Below, piece after piece: positions 35,939 through 47,851 of a DNA stretch of 64,000 nucleotides (positions are counted from its first letter, which is position 1; each line of letters starts with the position of its first letter). The DNA lies in assembly GCA_030562195.1 (NCBI GenBank), contig JAUJPP010000012.1:12152001-12216000 (forward strand), in the 5' to 3' direction. A program made the position numbers and the translations under genes. Below the pieces are notes generated by a model. It did not search any database and was not told where the DNA came from. It was given only the letters and a program-made list of their open reading frames with translations. Source of the stretch: Nipponacmea schrenckii (lineage: Eukaryota > Mollusca > Gastropoda > Lottiidae).

Positions 35939-38900
35939 ATGGCGTCAAGCTCAGATTTTGAAGACGAGTCATACAGTCCAGAATCATCAGAGAATTATTC
36001 TTTTAATATGACCTGCGTAAAGGTATGTAATTCTTTCATGAAAGCATAATGACAATCTCAACTTACGGCATAAGTAAACATAAACATGAACTGACATGGT
36101 AATTTTGTATTAATTTCAAAAGATTATTATTTCAAACTCTGATTTTAACTATAGAAATATTTTTTAAAAAGAGTATGATTTTTTGTATGCAAGAATATGT
36201 GAAAACGAAATTTACTTTGTATTATAAAAATAATTTTATTAGGATACTTATATTCTATTCAATTTAAAAAATCAAAATTTGGAATTCAATTCAAATCGAT
36301 GCAAAGAAATAAATTTGAGTCAAGATGTAGTTACAGTTTGTTCCATCAGTAATTCCATCTATTAACATTTGACATTATTGAATTAAAAATACATTACAAG
36401 ACACTGATTGAAAGAGAAAAAACAATTTATAGTCCAGCGAACAGGAGCCAATCTCAGAAAGATTTGTCATTTCCTGACTTCCGTTTTAGCGACACACAAC
36501 AAAATACCTTTGAATAGATAACGACAGATGTCTCTGAGGGAGGCCATTGGAAAGGTTGAGAATTCCGTGAGAGCTAAAACGAATTTTCCCAACATTAAGG
36601 CGCTTCTATTGAAATTTCTACTATGTCTTTATTCACTTAAGACACATTTAATACGATTTTCTTGCGTTTTTGTCGTACAAGCGGAAGTAATTTCGACTCT
36701 TACGGAAGCACTCTATCCCGATTTGACTAAACGGAAGGCGAGTATACATTCTTTTAAGAAAACACGCGCTTAGGCCTCGCAACATCTCTCACGACGCCAC
36801 TTAGGAGTCATTTCCCCTATGTGAGAAATGGACATATTTCCCATGGATAAGTCTATTGGAATCGAACACCACGCTATCTCATTTCCATTAAAACTCACAA
36901 TACAAGATGTCGACGAACGGAAATGCATTACTGCTGTCTCTTTTGTTAAGTAACTCTTCTGCTTTTACTGAAAGTAATTTTGTTAGGTGAACGGACGTAG
37001 TTCTTTAGACTTCATCTTAAAATCTTGTCTATTATTTGTCAAATGTCACTTCTCATGTGACATCAAAAACATTCAACTAATAGAAAAAAGCAGTATTTGG
37101 CATGGAAATGTAGAAAATAAACATTAAAAGTACTGAAATTAAATCTTATTTTTAAGAAAGTTAAGCATATTTTTTCAAGAAAATACAGACTGAAATATCA
37201 TCTGAAAATAAGAATTCGAAATCAAAAACTATTTAGAAGATATCTATAAAGATTAGGTAAATTAGAAAATATTTGACCATAAGGTAACATTCGGGAAAGT
37301 GAAAATTGATTGACACATCACTGAGATGATTGACAGGTGCCGAATTTTGGTAGATAAATTTCTTTTCAAAATAAGTAACCATCTGGATATATATTTATTA
37401 ATGTATTAAAGGCTTTTGTATAATTGTCGCTAAAATATTTAAATATTGGTTTTACCAACTGTTAACAAGTTAAAATGTCACTTAATATTAAGAATAGCAA
37501 ATTTTTAATATAATTTTTATTACCAAAATATTTATTCACATATTAATCTAAAAAATATCACTATATATTTCAAAAACGATTTCCGAATTCAACATTTCTT
37601 ACTCACAATATTCAAATCATTTTCTACGTATACGGTATTATAAAAATACTTTAAAGATTGTAATATTGCAAAAAGTTTATGATGCCTTGAATATTTCATG
37701 TAAACTTTGATGGGTTTTCTACCGTTTCAAAATTTATATTAATGCAATTACTATAAATAAAAATGTTCTTTTGCAGACTGAAGGTGAACTATGTTTTGGT
37801 TGTGGAGGAATGATCCATGATAGATATTTATTACGTGTAAATGGTTGTTCTTTTCACGTTGATTGTTTACGATGCAGTGTCTGTGATTGTGTTTTAGAAC
37901 GCCAGTCATCATGTTTTATAAAAGGGGATAATATTTACTGCAAAGTTGACTATACAAGGTAAGTCGAATTTACTAACAAAATTTTGCACTCAATTTTGGA
38001 AAGTTAAAAAAAGAAATTGAAAATGGAAAGTTTGTTTCAATCAAAATGACGACAATGTGAAGGCGTCCCACAGAGAAAGTCTCGCAGCAAATTAAATCTA
38101 ACTCGCTTCAACAGCTCAGGGCACAGTGTCGTCTGATTCCACTTGACGCCATTGTTTTTCTGAATTAAATCAACTCTCTACGAATTACTTATAAATGAGA
38201 TTCGGGATTGAAATTAACTTCAATTGACTTCTGTTGTTGTCGGCTGCTACAAATGAGTTGCTTTCTGAATTTTGATGGCGCTAACATCGATCTGGTTTAA
38301 TTGGGCGGGAAAAAATTAGCAACCTCGCAGGATGAGAGTTCCGAGCGGGAAAAATCTTGATCAAAATGACACATTCGAACATTGCGATTAGTTCTCAATT
38401 ATATCCCTGCCGCTTCGATAAACTCAGGAATAAAATTACAGGCTAGAAATTTAGACAATGGCTTCCGATCGAAATCATCCTTGATTTGGAAATATGCTTT
38501 TGATAGGCAGTAATTGAATCTGACAGCTACTATGTTATTTAGCTATCAACGATTTTACTAGTATTGATTGAACATTTTCTCCGTTTACTTTTTATTCTAT
38601 ATTCAGTTGAATGAAAAGATGTTATTTTATAACATAACATTCTTTCTTTTATACATGTATCATGAACACTTTTTAAACATTTTTTGTCCTTTCAATTTTA
38701 TAGAGAATATGGTGCCAAATGTTCGAAATGCCAGCGTCACATTCAACCTAACGACTGGGTAAGACGTGCCCGAGATAATGTCTATCATCTTGCCTGTTTT
38801 GCATGTGATAGCTGTAAAAGACAATTATCTACTGGTGAAGAATTCGCTCTACAAGATGACAGAGTTTTATGTAAAACACATTATATAGAAGTTTTAGAAG

Positions 38901-39586
38901 GCGGTCCCAGTTCAGGTACTTATATAAATTAAATATCTTTATCAAACTATCAAAAATGGTTAGATGTATTAAAATTTCTACTATCTGGTTTTCAATATAT
39001 AATTGACAAATTCTAAAATTCATAAAATTAATGTTGAAATTTTTATTCTTATAGATCCAGATTCAATTCAAAAACAAAAAGCGAAAAGAGTTCGAACTAC
39101 ATTCTCAGAAGAACAGGTTCAAGTATTACAGGCGAATTTTAACATCGATAGTAATCCAGACGGACAAGATTTAGAAAGAATTGCTCAAATAACAGGACTC
39201 AGTAAACGAGTAACCCAAGTTTGGTTTCAGAATTCCCGAGCTCGCCAGAAGAAATATCAACAACAACAATCAAAAGGGGGTCGATCCTCTAGTCCCAAAT
39301 CACTGAACAGTTCTATTATGGGAGATTCACTGAGTAAGTACTTTTAGATACTTTTATAATATTATAATTAAAGAGTAAATTTGCAGAATGAAAGTGTATT
39401 TGCTGTTATAATCGCGACGAAATGCTTGTAACTGTGCCATAGTTCTATTACCCACCAAGGTCAACTGAGATCTTGATTTTTCAATTATCACTGTTGGTTA
39501 TGTTAACATATGTTCTAATTATTCTATTCTTTTAACTTTCAGGTCCACACTGGTCGAGTGGTGATGATTGCCATATGTTCGAGTAA
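35939..39586 (+). CDS. Awh: LIM-homeodomain transcription factor, Arrowhead (Lhx6/Lhx8) class, complete, 266 aa
   Basis: Exons 35939-36022, 37777-37958, 38704-38915, 39055-39333 and 39543-39586 have good GT/AG sites and phases 0, 2, 1 and 1, giving 267 codons including TAA. Exon 1 is an acidic, Ser-rich leader of 28 residues ending NMTCVK. Exons 2 and 3 each encode one LIM domain, exon 4 the homeodomain, exon 5 a short tail ending DDCHMFE. Arrowhead-type factors are nuclear; the LIM domains bind LDB/Chip cofactors and the homeodomain binds TAAT-type sites. In flies Arrowhead specifies imaginal tissues and in vertebrates Lhx6/8 specify forebrain neurons. The sequence is closer to Arrowhead than to other LIM classes in the homeodomain. 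Length fits the family. Confidence 0.95.
37777..38915 (+). CDS. Awh: Awh exons 2-3: LIM domains 1 and 2
   Basis: Exon 37777-37958 carries LIM1: [23 protein letters not shown] and YCKVDY, with the Cys/His zinc ligands in place. Exon 38704-38915 carries LIM2: [23 protein letters not shown] and LCKTHY, also with all ligands. The one-exon-per-LIM-domain layout is typical of this class. The 745-bp intron between them includes two E2F-like sites. Confidence 0.94.
38305..38352 (+). promoter_or_regulatory. Paired E2F-like sites in Awh intron 2
   Basis: GCGGGAAA occurs at 38305-38312 and again at 38345-38352, both within longer GGGCGGGAAAAA and GAGCGGGAAAAAT words, 40 bp apart. The first is preceded by TTTAATTG, a homeodomain-type core. 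The surrounding 38.05-38.43 kb is less AT-rich than the rest of the intron, so this may be an intronic control element. Inference from motifs only. Confidence 0.3.
39055..39333 (+). CDS. Awh: Awh exon 4: homeodomain
   Basis: The homeodomain begins at [19 protein letters not shown] and ends in recognition helix [14 protein letters not shown], with the invariant W, F, N and R of helix 3. [16 protein letters not shown] in helix 2 is characteristic of Arrowhead. A Gln- and Ser-rich tail follows. The donor is GTAAGT, phase 1. Confidence 0.95.
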
Positions 39587-41296
39587 AAATGTTCCACCTG
39601 GATAGTTGAGACTTCCAAGGGAGAAAACTCCATGTGCCAATTTTGTTAAGATGACATATTATAGTGCATATAAAATGAATTGTGATATAAGATAATGTTT
39701 TCAAATATAACAATCAAAGAAACATTTTTACAATCGTCACGTCAGTGTGGTAAAAAAAAAACATAAATACCACCAAGTCGACACCAAAACTGAAACTTGA
39801 TTCTAAAGTGACAGAAAATAATATTTTTGATTGTTATTTGAAGCATTGTCTGGTTTAGTTGTTTTCATTATTTCAATTGTTCATACTTATTCATTTGTTG
39901 TATAATTTATTCATTTTATTGTATATAGATATCAAGCAAGTACTATGTAAATATTATAAAATTGTAAAAAAAATACAATAATAACTTATGAAAAAATGTG
40001 TATATTTATTCAAGACAAATGGCTAAAAATACTTGAAATCGATTGAAAAAGGTTAGGTGGTATAGAAACGTCGGTACATTGACATTTATATTCTTAGTCT
40101 GGAGAATTTTACATCAAAAATTATTTTAATAGAAGGAGCTTTTTAATGTAATCGTTGAAACATTTGCTTTCCAAGACCTTAATTCCAGACTTAGTACTAC
40201 ATGTACTGATATTTTCTGATGACTAGTTCGTCTGCACTCTCCAACAACAAAACAACCACAAAAAAGCAGCTGCGGAATTGACGACAGTGTAAGCAAGTTT
40301 ACTCCGTTATTAAAGGAATCCCACCTCTTCGTTGTTATACAACTACAAGTTGTGGTTTGATAGCGATCTTTTGTTAAATTATCATACTTCCCACATATTT
40401 CACTTTTTATATATTATAATATTGGTTAGTCATAGGAAATATTTGATTGCAAAAGAGGTTATTTTGACAATATTTGGATGCGATAATATTAAATTGAACC
40501 CTGTTGTTCGCGCTTTTTCTATGCATTTACCTAGCCACAACCTCGACCTAGAACACACACCAAACTGGACACAGTAAGCTGATGGTCTGTTCAATGCCGC
40601 CAGACAAATAAAGCTTACCTCTGCTATTTATATCCATGTATCTAATTTATCGAACTTTGTTAAAACAAAAGCTGATTAAGCATAAATTCGATATCAATAG
40701 CAGAACACAAAAGACACAGGAGATATATTTCTCTACAATTTCTCGTCAAATTAATGTTATATGTATGATTTACTCAAGAATGACAAATCTGTTCGTGGAT
40801 TTGTTTAAACAATGATTATTGTGTGAGTTATCTGTGTGTGAATGTAGAAAGTAACACCCCAATCTTCATTATCTTAATTTAACCTTGGTTAAAAGATTTT
40901 GTTAATGTAGCGGATACAGCATCCACAAACCCATGTGCATCGGATATTTTTCTTGCGAGAATTAATCTTCCTGTAAAAAATAACAAACCAAATGCAGTTG
41001 GTGCTAGAATGCACTGGTGACCTTCATAAGCTTTTTTTTCCAAATATCTCGGATATGTAAATGAGCCAGTGAGCCAGACGTTGGGGAAGGTTTTCTTCGG
41101 AACTGACAACAAGTTCTGCTCCATCGAGAACAGTGTCGAGGGTGCCACCCTTTGTTTCTGCAAGATGTATGCTAAGCTCTGTACAGGGTTATTTTTACCT
41201 TCTGTTACCATGATAAGAATGAATTTTTTGGTGGGTCTTTTGCGACAAAAACATCTAATAAAGCGGTGTAGAGGACAAAAATGCACTAAAGGAATT
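39587..41296. other. Awh 3' region and intergenic DNA
   Basis: The 3' UTR begins at 39587; no clear AATAAA close to the stop. A 135-codon minus-strand frame at 40879-41286 (with LTGSFTYPRYLEKKAYEGHQ) looks protein-like but matches no family I recognise. It lies directly downstream of the 5S-derived fragment on the same strand. Confidence 0.45.
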
Positions 41297-41375
41297 CGGT
41301 GTCACCCATCCAAGTACTAACAAAGCCCGACGTTGGTTAATTTAAGTGATCGGGCGCGAACTGGTGGCCGTAGAC
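41297..41375 (-). repeat. 5S rRNA-derived fragment (5S pseudogene or head of a 5S-type SINE)
   Basis: On the minus strand it starts GTCTACGGCCA, as 5S rRNA does, lacks several bases after that, then continues CGCCCGATCACTT, AACGTCGGGC and GTTAGTACTTGGATGGGTGA. The last word covers the 5S internal promoter box C and is intact; the box A region is altered. Similarity stops after GACACCG, before the 5S 3' end. A functional gene is excluded by the missing parts. Confidence 0.75.
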
Positions 41376-43082
41376 AACTCCTGAAGCAGTATTCCATACG
41401 GGTGCAAACAGGATATGATATGCAGGTTGGTTTGTTGAATAGATAATCTTGGTGAAAAATACACATCTTTTAAATACATGTAGGGAGATACTTGATTTGT
41501 AATTAAAGAATCCTGTTGACTTGGTAATGCATTCAAAGGTAAAGCTAAAGTTCCATTTGAGCGGTAGTAATTTAGAAAGTAGATCATCCATAAAACATAC
41601 ATTAAGTGGATAATTCCATCAGATTCCTGGTCTCAGACATTTCATTGGAATTGAAAGACATGTGATTGTATCAGTGAAAATATCACATAAGTTATCGGTG
41701 GCCATTTTGGAAGCCATTTTGGATTTTATACTTCGAGAATGTAAAAAATGCCACTCTATTTTTTTAAGCTTATAATACCTACCTAAAATATCACCCAAAA
41801 ATATTTCATCATTACAATTAACATGCCTACACTATCCCTTTCAATTTAGATATATATCTTCACGATCGAACCTGTATTCTCAAACATAAAAGGTTGAGGA
41901 AAACCATGTCACTGGTATGCAGGTATACGTGGTCCAGTGTATTTTAGATATATTGTAAATTATGAATTATAACTGAATTTGTATTTTATGTGTAGTGTAT
42001 AGCCGATAAGCATTCAAACTTGCCAAACTGTCGTTTGATGCAATGGTGTAGAATTCAGATTCCAAAAAAGGGCCCCTTAGTGTGTTTCTTAAATACATTA
42101 ACTTTATCAGCTTTGGTTCTTCACCAAATAGATATCATCTAACCTAAATCTATGAATATTACGCTGCATAGAAGCAAAATAGCTGTTGAGTGGGGTTACT
42201 CCAGTCCCGTTGTGTCCTGAGTATGTTATATCTAATTTAATTATGTTTCCATGTAGCAGCAAAATCTCAAAAACAAGGCTACTAGTGTCACTTTTAATTC
42301 ACGTTTCAAAAGAAATTTTAATGAATACCGATAAATGCATAGATTGTGTTGTTATCGTTATTTCTCCTTTAGATAAATACTATGTCAACTATCTCTTTGA
42401 GTAACTTAAAATTTTAATTAACAATACCAGTATTTTTCGACTTCTTAACGAAAAGAGCCTCAGTACGTTTTGAATACACTACGTTTCAAACTTATCGTTA
42501 GTAATTACCACTAAATAATGAAATACCTGATAAAAAATTGCTTACGAAATTGCCTTTTTTTTAGTTTTTCTCAACTTGTGAAGATAACAATAATGTTTAA
42601 TCACACGTTTCTCTTTAGCTTAAGCATCAAAATAAGTTTGATAAAAACCGTCAAAAATCGCATTTAAAAAAGTGCGGAAATAAGTTCAATGCGATACCAA
42701 ACTGCCGTATTTCAACACTTAAGGTAATGTTTATTTCCTGTAGTATTCACAAAGTGTAATTGTTTGTATCACCATATCAACCAACAGTTAAGTTTTTATA
42801 GTTCACTAAAAACCATTGACAAAATCCGCTTTGATATTTAATTGCTGCGTGTGGATTGTTAACGAACACGTGTAGCAGTTCTATTCTTTTCTTTGTTCAT
42901 TAGATTCCAATGCATTAAATTGACTTTGGGAGCAGTTTGCAACGATGAGCTCATCGGATAGGCACGTATCAGAAGTAATTAGCCACTGCCTTCTCAGGTA
43001 TTCAGTTTTAAAACGATCTTGAATCTGCAACTCGGCACATAGGGCTCGATTTATCGTCCATTTGAAACTTATTTACCAAATA
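41376..43082. other. Intergenic stretch, possible decayed element upstream of the 5S-like fragment
   Basis: Minus-strand frames at 41337-41602 overlap the 5S-like fragment and have no recognised domain. The rest shows no gene or repeat. Confidence 0.45.
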
Positions 43083-43364
43083 TATATCAGGACAGAATTA
43101 TATGGATAACAACTACTTTATTAAATAATTTGCGACGTTTCAACGAGGATACATGTACTCCCGTCTTTATCAAGCAATGATACAAAATAACAGAGAAGAG
43201 GGAATATATACTATAGCATACTATATCACATGATGATAATTAACAGTTAACATGTGAAGCCTTTCAGTATCATTGCTTGATAGAGACGGGAGTATCCTCG
43301 TTGAAGCGTCGCAAATTATTTAGTAAAGTAGTTGTTATCCATATAATTGTGTCCTGATATATAT
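43083..43364. repeat. Palindromic fold-back element, about 282 bp
   Basis: The left arm (about 43083-43188) runs TATATATCAGGACAGAATTA, GGATAACAACTACTTTATT, AATTTGCGACGTTTCAACGA, then CTCCCGTCTTTATCAAGCAA. The right arm (about 43258-43364) is its reverse complement at roughly 90% identity. The loop is about 70 bp. The inner word GCGACGTTTCAAC is shared with the hairpin at 238-405. Confidence 0.88.
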
Positions 43365-44019
43365 TCTCCAACTACTAAATGCCACTTAAGGAAGTTTACC
43401 AAATATATTTTATAAGGATAAACAGGATATAGGATAATACTGACGAGGGTTTTTATACGTCCACGTGGAAATATGAACGTATATTGCCGTCAACCCTGTT
43501 CGTCGGTCCGTCTCTCAAAATTCGCAGTGAACATAACAGTGACTACAGCTTTTATCCGATTTAAATAAAACAACTTGGTATGATCATTTTTGTCAATGAG
43601 ATCTTGGACTAGTACGACTTTTTTTTATGAACACTTTTTGATTGTTTGTAAGCGCAATAGAGACTACAATTTTCTTCCGATTTATAAGAAATTCCGTCTG
43701 AGCATATATATTCATGAGATCTTAGACAAGTTCGACTAAACTTAAATGGCATAAGAATTGTTTCATAAGCACCAAACTCGTGCCTTCAAGACTTGGCCAG
43801 TCCATCAACCAGTCAGAATATTTGTAAGACCGTGTTTCTTGAAAATATAATAATTAAGCATTGAACACTCTCCGTAATTCACAGTCAGTACACGTCAAGA
43901 TTGAAATATATTATGGCCCTAAAACAAATAATAGGTGTTGTGAACAATCGCTAAGGCGCATATGATATCCAATCTAATTTGAAATACAAATTTAGTACCA
44001 GGAAGGGTAATATACGCCC

Positions 44020-44660
44020 ACTGACAGCATTGAATTTGAATAAAAAAAATTGGGCAATAATTCAAAAACCATTCATCGAAAATTGTTTCCAATGCCATTG
44101 CTCGCACCCAGTTTCATCAAAATCCTTTGAAACCTGCATCTTCTATGTACCCACAATACCATAGTGTACAAAGTCAAGGGCAATAACTAAAAAACCATTC
44201 ATCGAAAAATAGGCAAATTCGAACTTGACCGCCGTCTTATCCATACCAATATTCGTACCAAGTTTCATCAAAATCTATTAAAAATTTAATCTTCATTGCA
44301 TAACAATAAAAAAAAATTGTCAAGGGCAATAACTAAAAAACTGTTCATTAAAAAATCGTCAAATTCGAACTTGACAGCCGTCTTATCAATTTCAGTACCA
44401 AATCGAAATTCATTAAAATTGTAGCTTCTATTGCACCAACAATAAACTTTTGAGGTAAATTTACTAAGTCAAGGGAAATAACTCAAAACCATTCATCGAA
44501 GCCTTATCAACCAGGTTTCATCAAAATCCATTGAAAATGGTATCTTCTATTGCACTCAAAAAAAAATCTGATGCCATGTAAGTAAGTCATGGTCAATAGC
44601 TCACAAGCTTTCATCGAAAATCGTCAATTTTCGAACTTGACTACCGATTTCTCAAATCCA
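44020..44660 (+). repeat. Divergent tandem repeat of about 148 bp (copy 1; copy 2 at about 45665-46350)
   Basis: GTCAAGGGCAATAACTAAAA with following TTCATCGAAAAAT, AAATTCGAACTTGACCGCCG, GTTTCATCAAAATC and GTAGCTTCTATTGCAC recurs at about 44030, 44175, 44320, 44470 and 44588. GGGCAATAACT-type non-coding repeats are common in marine invertebrate genomes, as I recall. The unit is close to nucleosome length. Confidence 0.8.
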
Positions 44661-44665
44661 ATGCT

Positions 44666-45510
44666 CATGCTTAGAGAACATTAAATCATGGATGACACAA
44701 AATATGCTGGAACTTTGTGATTCTAAAACAGAGTGTATGCTCATTGGACCCTAATCGCGTATCAAAAAGCTACAAGCAGATCATCTACAAATAGGCAATA
44801 ACATCTTCTCATTCCAAGACTGTGTCAAAAATCTGGGTGTGATACTAGATTCATCATTAAGCATGGAGAAGCACGTGAATGACGTCAGTAGGAAATGCAA
44901 TTATCACCTCAGAAACATTGGAAGCATCCGACAGTTAATTACCGAGTCTGCGGCAGCAGCACGTGCTTTCTTCCTTAGTGTTAACTCGCATCGATTACTG
45001 TAATAGTCTCCTTTCCGAAACATCATCCTCCAATATAACAAGACTACAATCAAACCAAAATACTGCAGTCCGCATAGTAACAAAATCGCCAAAATACGCC
45101 CATATTACACCAAATCTGAAGAAACTCCATTGGTTGCCAGTATCGAACCGGACCAATTATAAAATCGCTTCTTCAACTTATCTATGTACTTCAAACATGG
45201 CTTCAGAATACTTGACTGATCTTATTGCAAAGAACGTCCCTGCAAGAAATCTGAGATCTAGCCACAAAAATCTGCTACAAGTGCCTAACTATAACATGAA
45301 AACGTATAGTTTCCGTGCCATTTCATTGGCTGCAACCAACGTTTGGAATAATCTCCTTATGTCCTCAGAAAGTCTTAAATCCTTGCCAACACACAAAATG
45401 TTCAAGAACGAGGTGAAAACTGCTTTATTTAACTCTTGTTAGTCTTTATACCTCTTTTTTTTGTTCGCGCCATGAGCACTTATTCTGTGTGGAGTTTATT
45501 ATTATTTATT
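44666..45510 (+). mobile_element. CR1/Jockey-like non-LTR reverse transcriptase, C-terminal fragment (copy 1)
   Basis: Frames read LQIGNN, VKNLGVILDSSLSMEKHVND, RNIGSIRQLITESAAA, then after a frameshift near 44970 SLVLTRIDYCNSLLSETSSS, TKSPKYAHITPNLKKLHWLP, AAT NVWNNL and a stop near 45440. This is the conserved C-terminal part after the polymerase active site in CR1/L2/Jockey-type reverse transcriptases. The 3' end has a TTATTATTATT tail before the host repeat resumes. Truncated at the 5' end, with a stop in CML-IGP*SRIKK, so inactive. Confidence 0.85.
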
Positions 45511-46391
45511 TTCATCGAAATCAATTTAAATTGTAGTTTCTATTGCACCGACAATAAAACTTAGATAAAACAAATAATAGGTGATGTGAACAATCGCTAA
45601 GGCGCATATGATATCCAATCTAATTTGAAATACAATTTAGTATTCCAGGAAGGATAATATACGCCCACTGACAGCATTGAATTTGAAAAAAATATATGGC
45701 AATAACTAAAAAAACATTCATCGAAAATTGTTTTCAATGCCATTGCTCGCACCCAGTTTCATCAAAATCCTTTGAAACCTGCAGCTTCTATGTACCCACT
45801 ATACCATAGTGTACAGAGTAAAGGGCAATAACTAAAAAAACATTCATCGAAAAATAGGCAAATTCGAACTTGACCGCCGTCTTATTCATACCAAGATTCA
45901 TACCAAGTTTCATCAAAATCTATTAAAAATTCAATCTTTTATTGCACCATTGATACCATTGAAAATTGAAGGTACTATTGCATAACAATACAAAAAAATT
46001 GTCAAGGGCAATAACTCAAAAACTGTTCATCAAAAAATCGTCAAATTCGAACTTGACAGCCGTCTTATAAATTTCAATACTCATACCAAGTTTCATCGAA
46101 ATCCATTGAATATTGTAGCTTCTATTGAACCAACAATAAACTTTTGATGTAATTTTACTAAGTCAAGGGAAATAACTCAAAAGCATTCATCGAAAAATAG
46201 TCAAATTCGAATTTGACCGCCGTCTTATCAACCAGGTTTCATCAAAATCCTTTGAAAATGGTAGCTTCTATTGCACTCCAAAAAAATTTGATGCCATTTT
46301 AGTAAGTCATGGGCAATAGCTCAAAAACTTTCATCGAAAATCGTCAATTTTCGAACTGACTTCTCAATTCCAATGCTCATGCTTAGAGAAC

Positions 46392-46743
46392 ATTAAATCA
46401 TGGATGACACAAAATATGCTGAAACTTAATGATTCTAAAACAAAGTGTATGCTCATTGGACCCTCATCACGTATCAAAAAGGTACAAGCAAACAGATCAT
46501 CTACAAATAGGCAATAACATCTTGTCATTCCAAGACAGTGACAAAAATCTTGGTGTGATACTAGATTCCACATTAAGCATGGAGAAGCACGTGTATGAAG
46601 TCATTAGGAAATGCTGTTATCACCTCAGAAACATTGGAAGCATCCGACAGTTAATTACCGAGTCTGCGGAAGCAACACTTGTTTGTTCTTTAGTGTTAAC
46701 TCGCATCGCTAACTAAAATAGTCTCCTTTCCAAAACATCATCC
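46392..46743 (+). mobile_element. CR1/Jockey-like reverse transcriptase fragment (copy 2)
   Basis: Reads DHLQIGNNILSFQDSDKNLG, VILDSTLSMEKHVYEVI and RNIGSIRQLITESAEA, nearly the same as copy 1, and breaks off after CATCATCC where a fold-back element begins. Confidence 0.85.
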
Positions 46744-46751
46744 ATCCATCC

Positions 46752-47851
46752 ACTTCTCCACTGAATCGTAATCTTCGGATCGTAATTTTGTACATTGAAC
46801 ATTACAGAAGTTAAATTAGACAATATAACATTTTCTGCATATCATTATCTTTCATATTTCTGAAGGAAAATAAACTACCTAAAGAAAAGATAACTCCGTG
46901 TATTTCCTTCAAACAAGTGAACACAGTATTCGATTTTACTAATTTTCAGGATTCAGATATTTAATTAAAATTTATAGAATGAGTGACATTTCTGCTTTAT
47001 TAGATCTAGTGAAATCTCGTATTTCTTACACTGCAAATCATTGGAAAGTCAACAGTTTAAAGGGATAATAGGCGTTAAAATACACTCGTCCTACGGCTTT
47101 TATTTGTGTTTCATATTGACTATTAGTTAAATAAGTATGCATCCCACACTTTACCAAATTTTAAAAAGCCACAATAAAAATATATTCGGAATTTAAAAAA
47201 AAAGTGAGCCAGCGACGATTCCATTCAGTTTGAGAATAAAAGCGTCTGGTAAATCAACGCTAAAACATCATTGTGGAATTCAACAGTAGGGGTCAAGGAC
47301 GCGTGAAAACTCACATGTTAGAGTTACTTCCCTTTATATTTACAAGATTTGAAAATCGCTTGAAGGATGGCTCAAGCGTTTTATGATTAACTACTTTATT
47401 TTGGGGATTTATCGGATTTTAGAGGGATTTTGATGTATAGGTAAGTCCACTGATGGATATATACTGTTATTGTCCAAATTTGAGTGACCTTAAAATTTTA
47501 TGTTCGTTCTAACGCCTATTATCATTTTAATGATATTTCTGAAAATATTCATAAAATTGGTGGATTAGAGACAGTTTACACTGAACATTTTATAATCTAT
47601 TCTCAAATAATATAGTATTTCAACAACAAATAAAACAAATAAAATAAAATTGAAAACACGCGTGAATTAGAAAATTGCACAGGAAATACACGGAGTTATC
47701 TTTTCTTGGGGTAGTTTGTTTTCCTTCAGAAATACGAAAGATAATGATATGCAGAAAATGCCATATGGTCTCATTTAATTTCCGTAATATTCAATGTACA
47801 TAATTACGATTCGAAGATTACGATTCAGTTAACACGATCTAATGGAGAAGT
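46752..47851. mobile_element. Long fold-back element of about 1.1 kb
   Basis: The left arm 46752-46913 (ACTTCTCCA, CTGAATCGTAATCTTCG, ATTTTCTGCATATCATTATC, AAAGATAACTCCGTGTATTT) is the reverse complement, with indels, of 47685-47851. An inner pair (GATAATAGGCGTTA near 47060 with TAACGCCTATTATC near 47510) shows the fold continues. No transposase frame inside. No clear target duplication. It abuts the truncated reverse transcriptase copy. Confidence 0.85.

Larger units (their letters stand above)
43917..46743 (+). repeat. Direct duplication of a repeat block with reverse transcriptase tail
   Basis: The segment beginning AACAAATAATAGGTGTTGTG near 43924 recurs near 45572 (AACAAATAATAGGTGATGTG), and the similarity continues through the roughly 148-bp repeats and into the reverse transcriptase fragment, to about 45030 and 46743. 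The copies differ by several percent and by indels; copy 1 retains more of the retroelement 3' end. Confidence 0.85.

Noticed and set aside
36528..36773. 81-codon frame in Awh intron 1
   Set aside because: No homology recognised; lies inside the intron without splice sites that fit the Awh phases.
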